Positions 62,251 to 64,000 of a stretch of 64,000 nucleotides of DNA are shown here, one piece after another. The stretch lies in NCBI GenBank assembly GCA_028023455.1, contig JAQFVV010000442.1:386001-450000 (forward strand), written 5' to 3'. This DNA comes from Epiperipatus broadwayi. Lineage: Eukaryota; Onychophora; Udeonychophora; Euonychophora; Peripatidae. The position numbers and the translations under genes were made by a program. How positions within the stretch are numbered: position 1 is the first letter of the stretch; each line of letters begins with the position of its first letter. The notes beneath the pieces are model-generated. The model saw only the letters and a list, made by a program, of their open reading frames with translations. It did no database searches and was not told the DNA's origin.

Positions 62251-64000
62251 TTTATAACAATGGCGCTTTCTTTTATTTTTAAAAAAGGCACACAAATAAA
62301 AGAAATAACATTTTATCACACATCGGCGCAGCTTCAGAGTTTAAAGCAAAAAAAAAAATATTTTCAGGCTGTTTTTTGATAATTTTTTTATATATAGTAA
62401 TCGAAGTGACCTCTATGAGACTGTTGGTACTAATAATTAAAGAAACAAAAATCCATAGGATTAATATCAGAAAACAATGAATCATTGTAATCTAATAAAT
62501 AAATTAATCAGAAAGAAAAGTTATCAAGGTAGTATTTAAAACTTTATTTCTGACAGTTTATTAAAGTCGCAAGTTTTAATAACAATCTGACCATAGGGTG
62601 AAAGACTCTCTTTCAATGCACTTTTGAAACTTATCATGGAAAAAAATGGCCATTCTGGAATACATCAAAATATAAACATAAAATATACTCTATGTGTCAA
62701 TTAACGGAAATTAAAAAATACAAATTTGTAAAACTAAAAAAAGAAAAAAGCAATTTATGATTCAGAAGCCATCATTCACATTAAACACTTATACAAATAT
62801 ACCATAAAATATCTGATTTAATTATATTCCATTGTTTTTATTAATATTTTTTTTAAGTATGAAGAAAATTTGGAATGGAAATTAATGCGAGAAAATAGAT
62901 CATTAAAGTGTAGGAATAGGAAATAATATACCTTTCCAACAATTGTTTTCTTATATTTTTGTATTATTTTTTATACATTTAGCAATCACCAATAAGTCAA
63001 AACTTATCATTTTCTTCACATCAACAAAATAATTGTAAAAATTTGTTGCAAAAACATGTTTTAAAGACTTTGTGAGTTAATTACTTATTGATAAAATTAT
63101 GGCAATGAAATTTTAATACAAACTGCAATGATAATAGATATTTAATATGGACTGAAAATTATTGTTTTTGTTTAAAATCAGGTTATCATAAAGAGATCTG
63201 ATAATCATGGAGAACTGGATTACAAAGATCAAAAACTTGGGTAATCAATAAAAAATGTATAAATTAGAGGTTTTGCTTGAGTGAGATGATGAATGAAAAC
63301 CATGAATTAGAAAGATGGTGATAGAAATGCAGAATTTAAAAGAATAAATGAAAAAGAGATTATAAAACAAAAAAATTAAGTAACATATAATCATAAATAG
63401 AAGAATTATTAAGAAAATGGAAGAAATTCTAGAAGTCATAAGGGGGGGGGGGTTGAAAGATAACATTAAAGAACATTTAAATAATCTGAAGATTTGAAGA
63501 ATATTGATAGTAATGAAGACAAATGATTTAGATTTTAAAAATCTATCATCAATAATGAATCCATGACAAGAAGTAATTGATCATATTTCTGCCAGTTGAG
63601 ATTTTTTAATGCTTTTTATTTTAATATAACATCATACATTTTATGGTACAGCAATGGATGCAACTCTTTTCACCATCTGTTTTGTATATATTGCCAAAAA
63701 TTTTATTAATATACAGTATTTACTTTCATTTTTATTCCTTACTTAAGGACCTGAATGGTTATTCGTACAGGAGATCATATGACATTCAAGCAGCAGAAAT
63801 GACAGTATGGGCTTTAATTCAGAATGCCAAGCAGTCAATTCTCATTTATGCCTTAAGAATAATTGTTTTTATTATAAAACATTAAGACTTTCTCTATAAC
63901 AGTATTATAAGTAGTTGATCATTACAGAAAAAGATTCATTTTAATTGAATAATTGGACAAAGTTATGCATTCACTTTGGCAACAACACATTTAAAATTTA
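62251..64000. other. Intergenic DNA to window end
   Basis: AT-rich with a G9 run at about 63441 and purine-rich stretches that may be old LINE debris (63240-63480). The 80-codon open frame at 63643-63885 contains a polar stretch (DLNGYSYRRSYDIQAAEMTV) but I do not recognise it and do not call it a gene. Confidence 0.4.

Noticed and set aside
63643-63885. 80-codon open frame at the window end
   Set aside because: Not recognised, no start or splice support, ordinary length for chance. Left uncalled rather than guessed.

Overview
The window is very AT-rich, low-gene-density animal DNA. It holds one long protein-coding gene with nine coding exons, introns of 73 bp to about 12 kb, and a heavy load of retroelement relics, snapback (hairpin) repeats, tandem repeats and microsatellites. 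The protein resembles the arthropod ABCG8-like (CG11069-type) half-transporters. With the base composition and intron sizes, this suggests an arthropod with a large genome, perhaps an arachnid. The lineage is inference; nothing in the window proves it.

Layout. 1-8268 is noncoding upstream DNA with a hAT-like end, one copy of a hairpin MITE family and a degenerate tandem repeat. 8276-50407 (+) is the ABCG8-like gene, spliced as 8276-9707, 12907-13151, 13311-13428, 21245-21397, 33411-33527, 36172-36355, 36429-36631, 38603-38679 and 49865-50407. All junctions are GT/AG and keep frame, giving 1023 codons plus stop. A splice acceptor seven bases before the first ATG implies an upstream noncoding exon that I cannot place. 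50408-55960 is 3' flank with a degenerate repeat and the best-preserved hairpin MITE. 55960-62250 (+) is a nearly full-length non-LTR retrotransposon (ORF1 with zinc knuckles; ORF2 with APE endonuclease and RT) broken by a few frameshifts and one stop. 62250-64000 holds nothing I recognise.

The transporter's nucleotide-binding domain lacks a usable Walker A, has a degenerate signature loop and has Gln where the catalytic Glu should be, yet keeps the Q-loop Gln, Walker B Asp and H-loop His. It is probably a pseudo-ATPase subunit that acts with an ABCG partner.

Introns 3 to 8 carry two Penelope-like element relics (minus strand, with GIY-YIG-like segments), an RTE-like relic, two to three other LINE relics, a tRNA-derived SINE, a roughly 420-bp satellite, several families of long inverted repeats and, most strikingly, a compact sequence at 22564-22604 (minus strand) that satisfies the hammerhead ribozyme consensus with all three helices.
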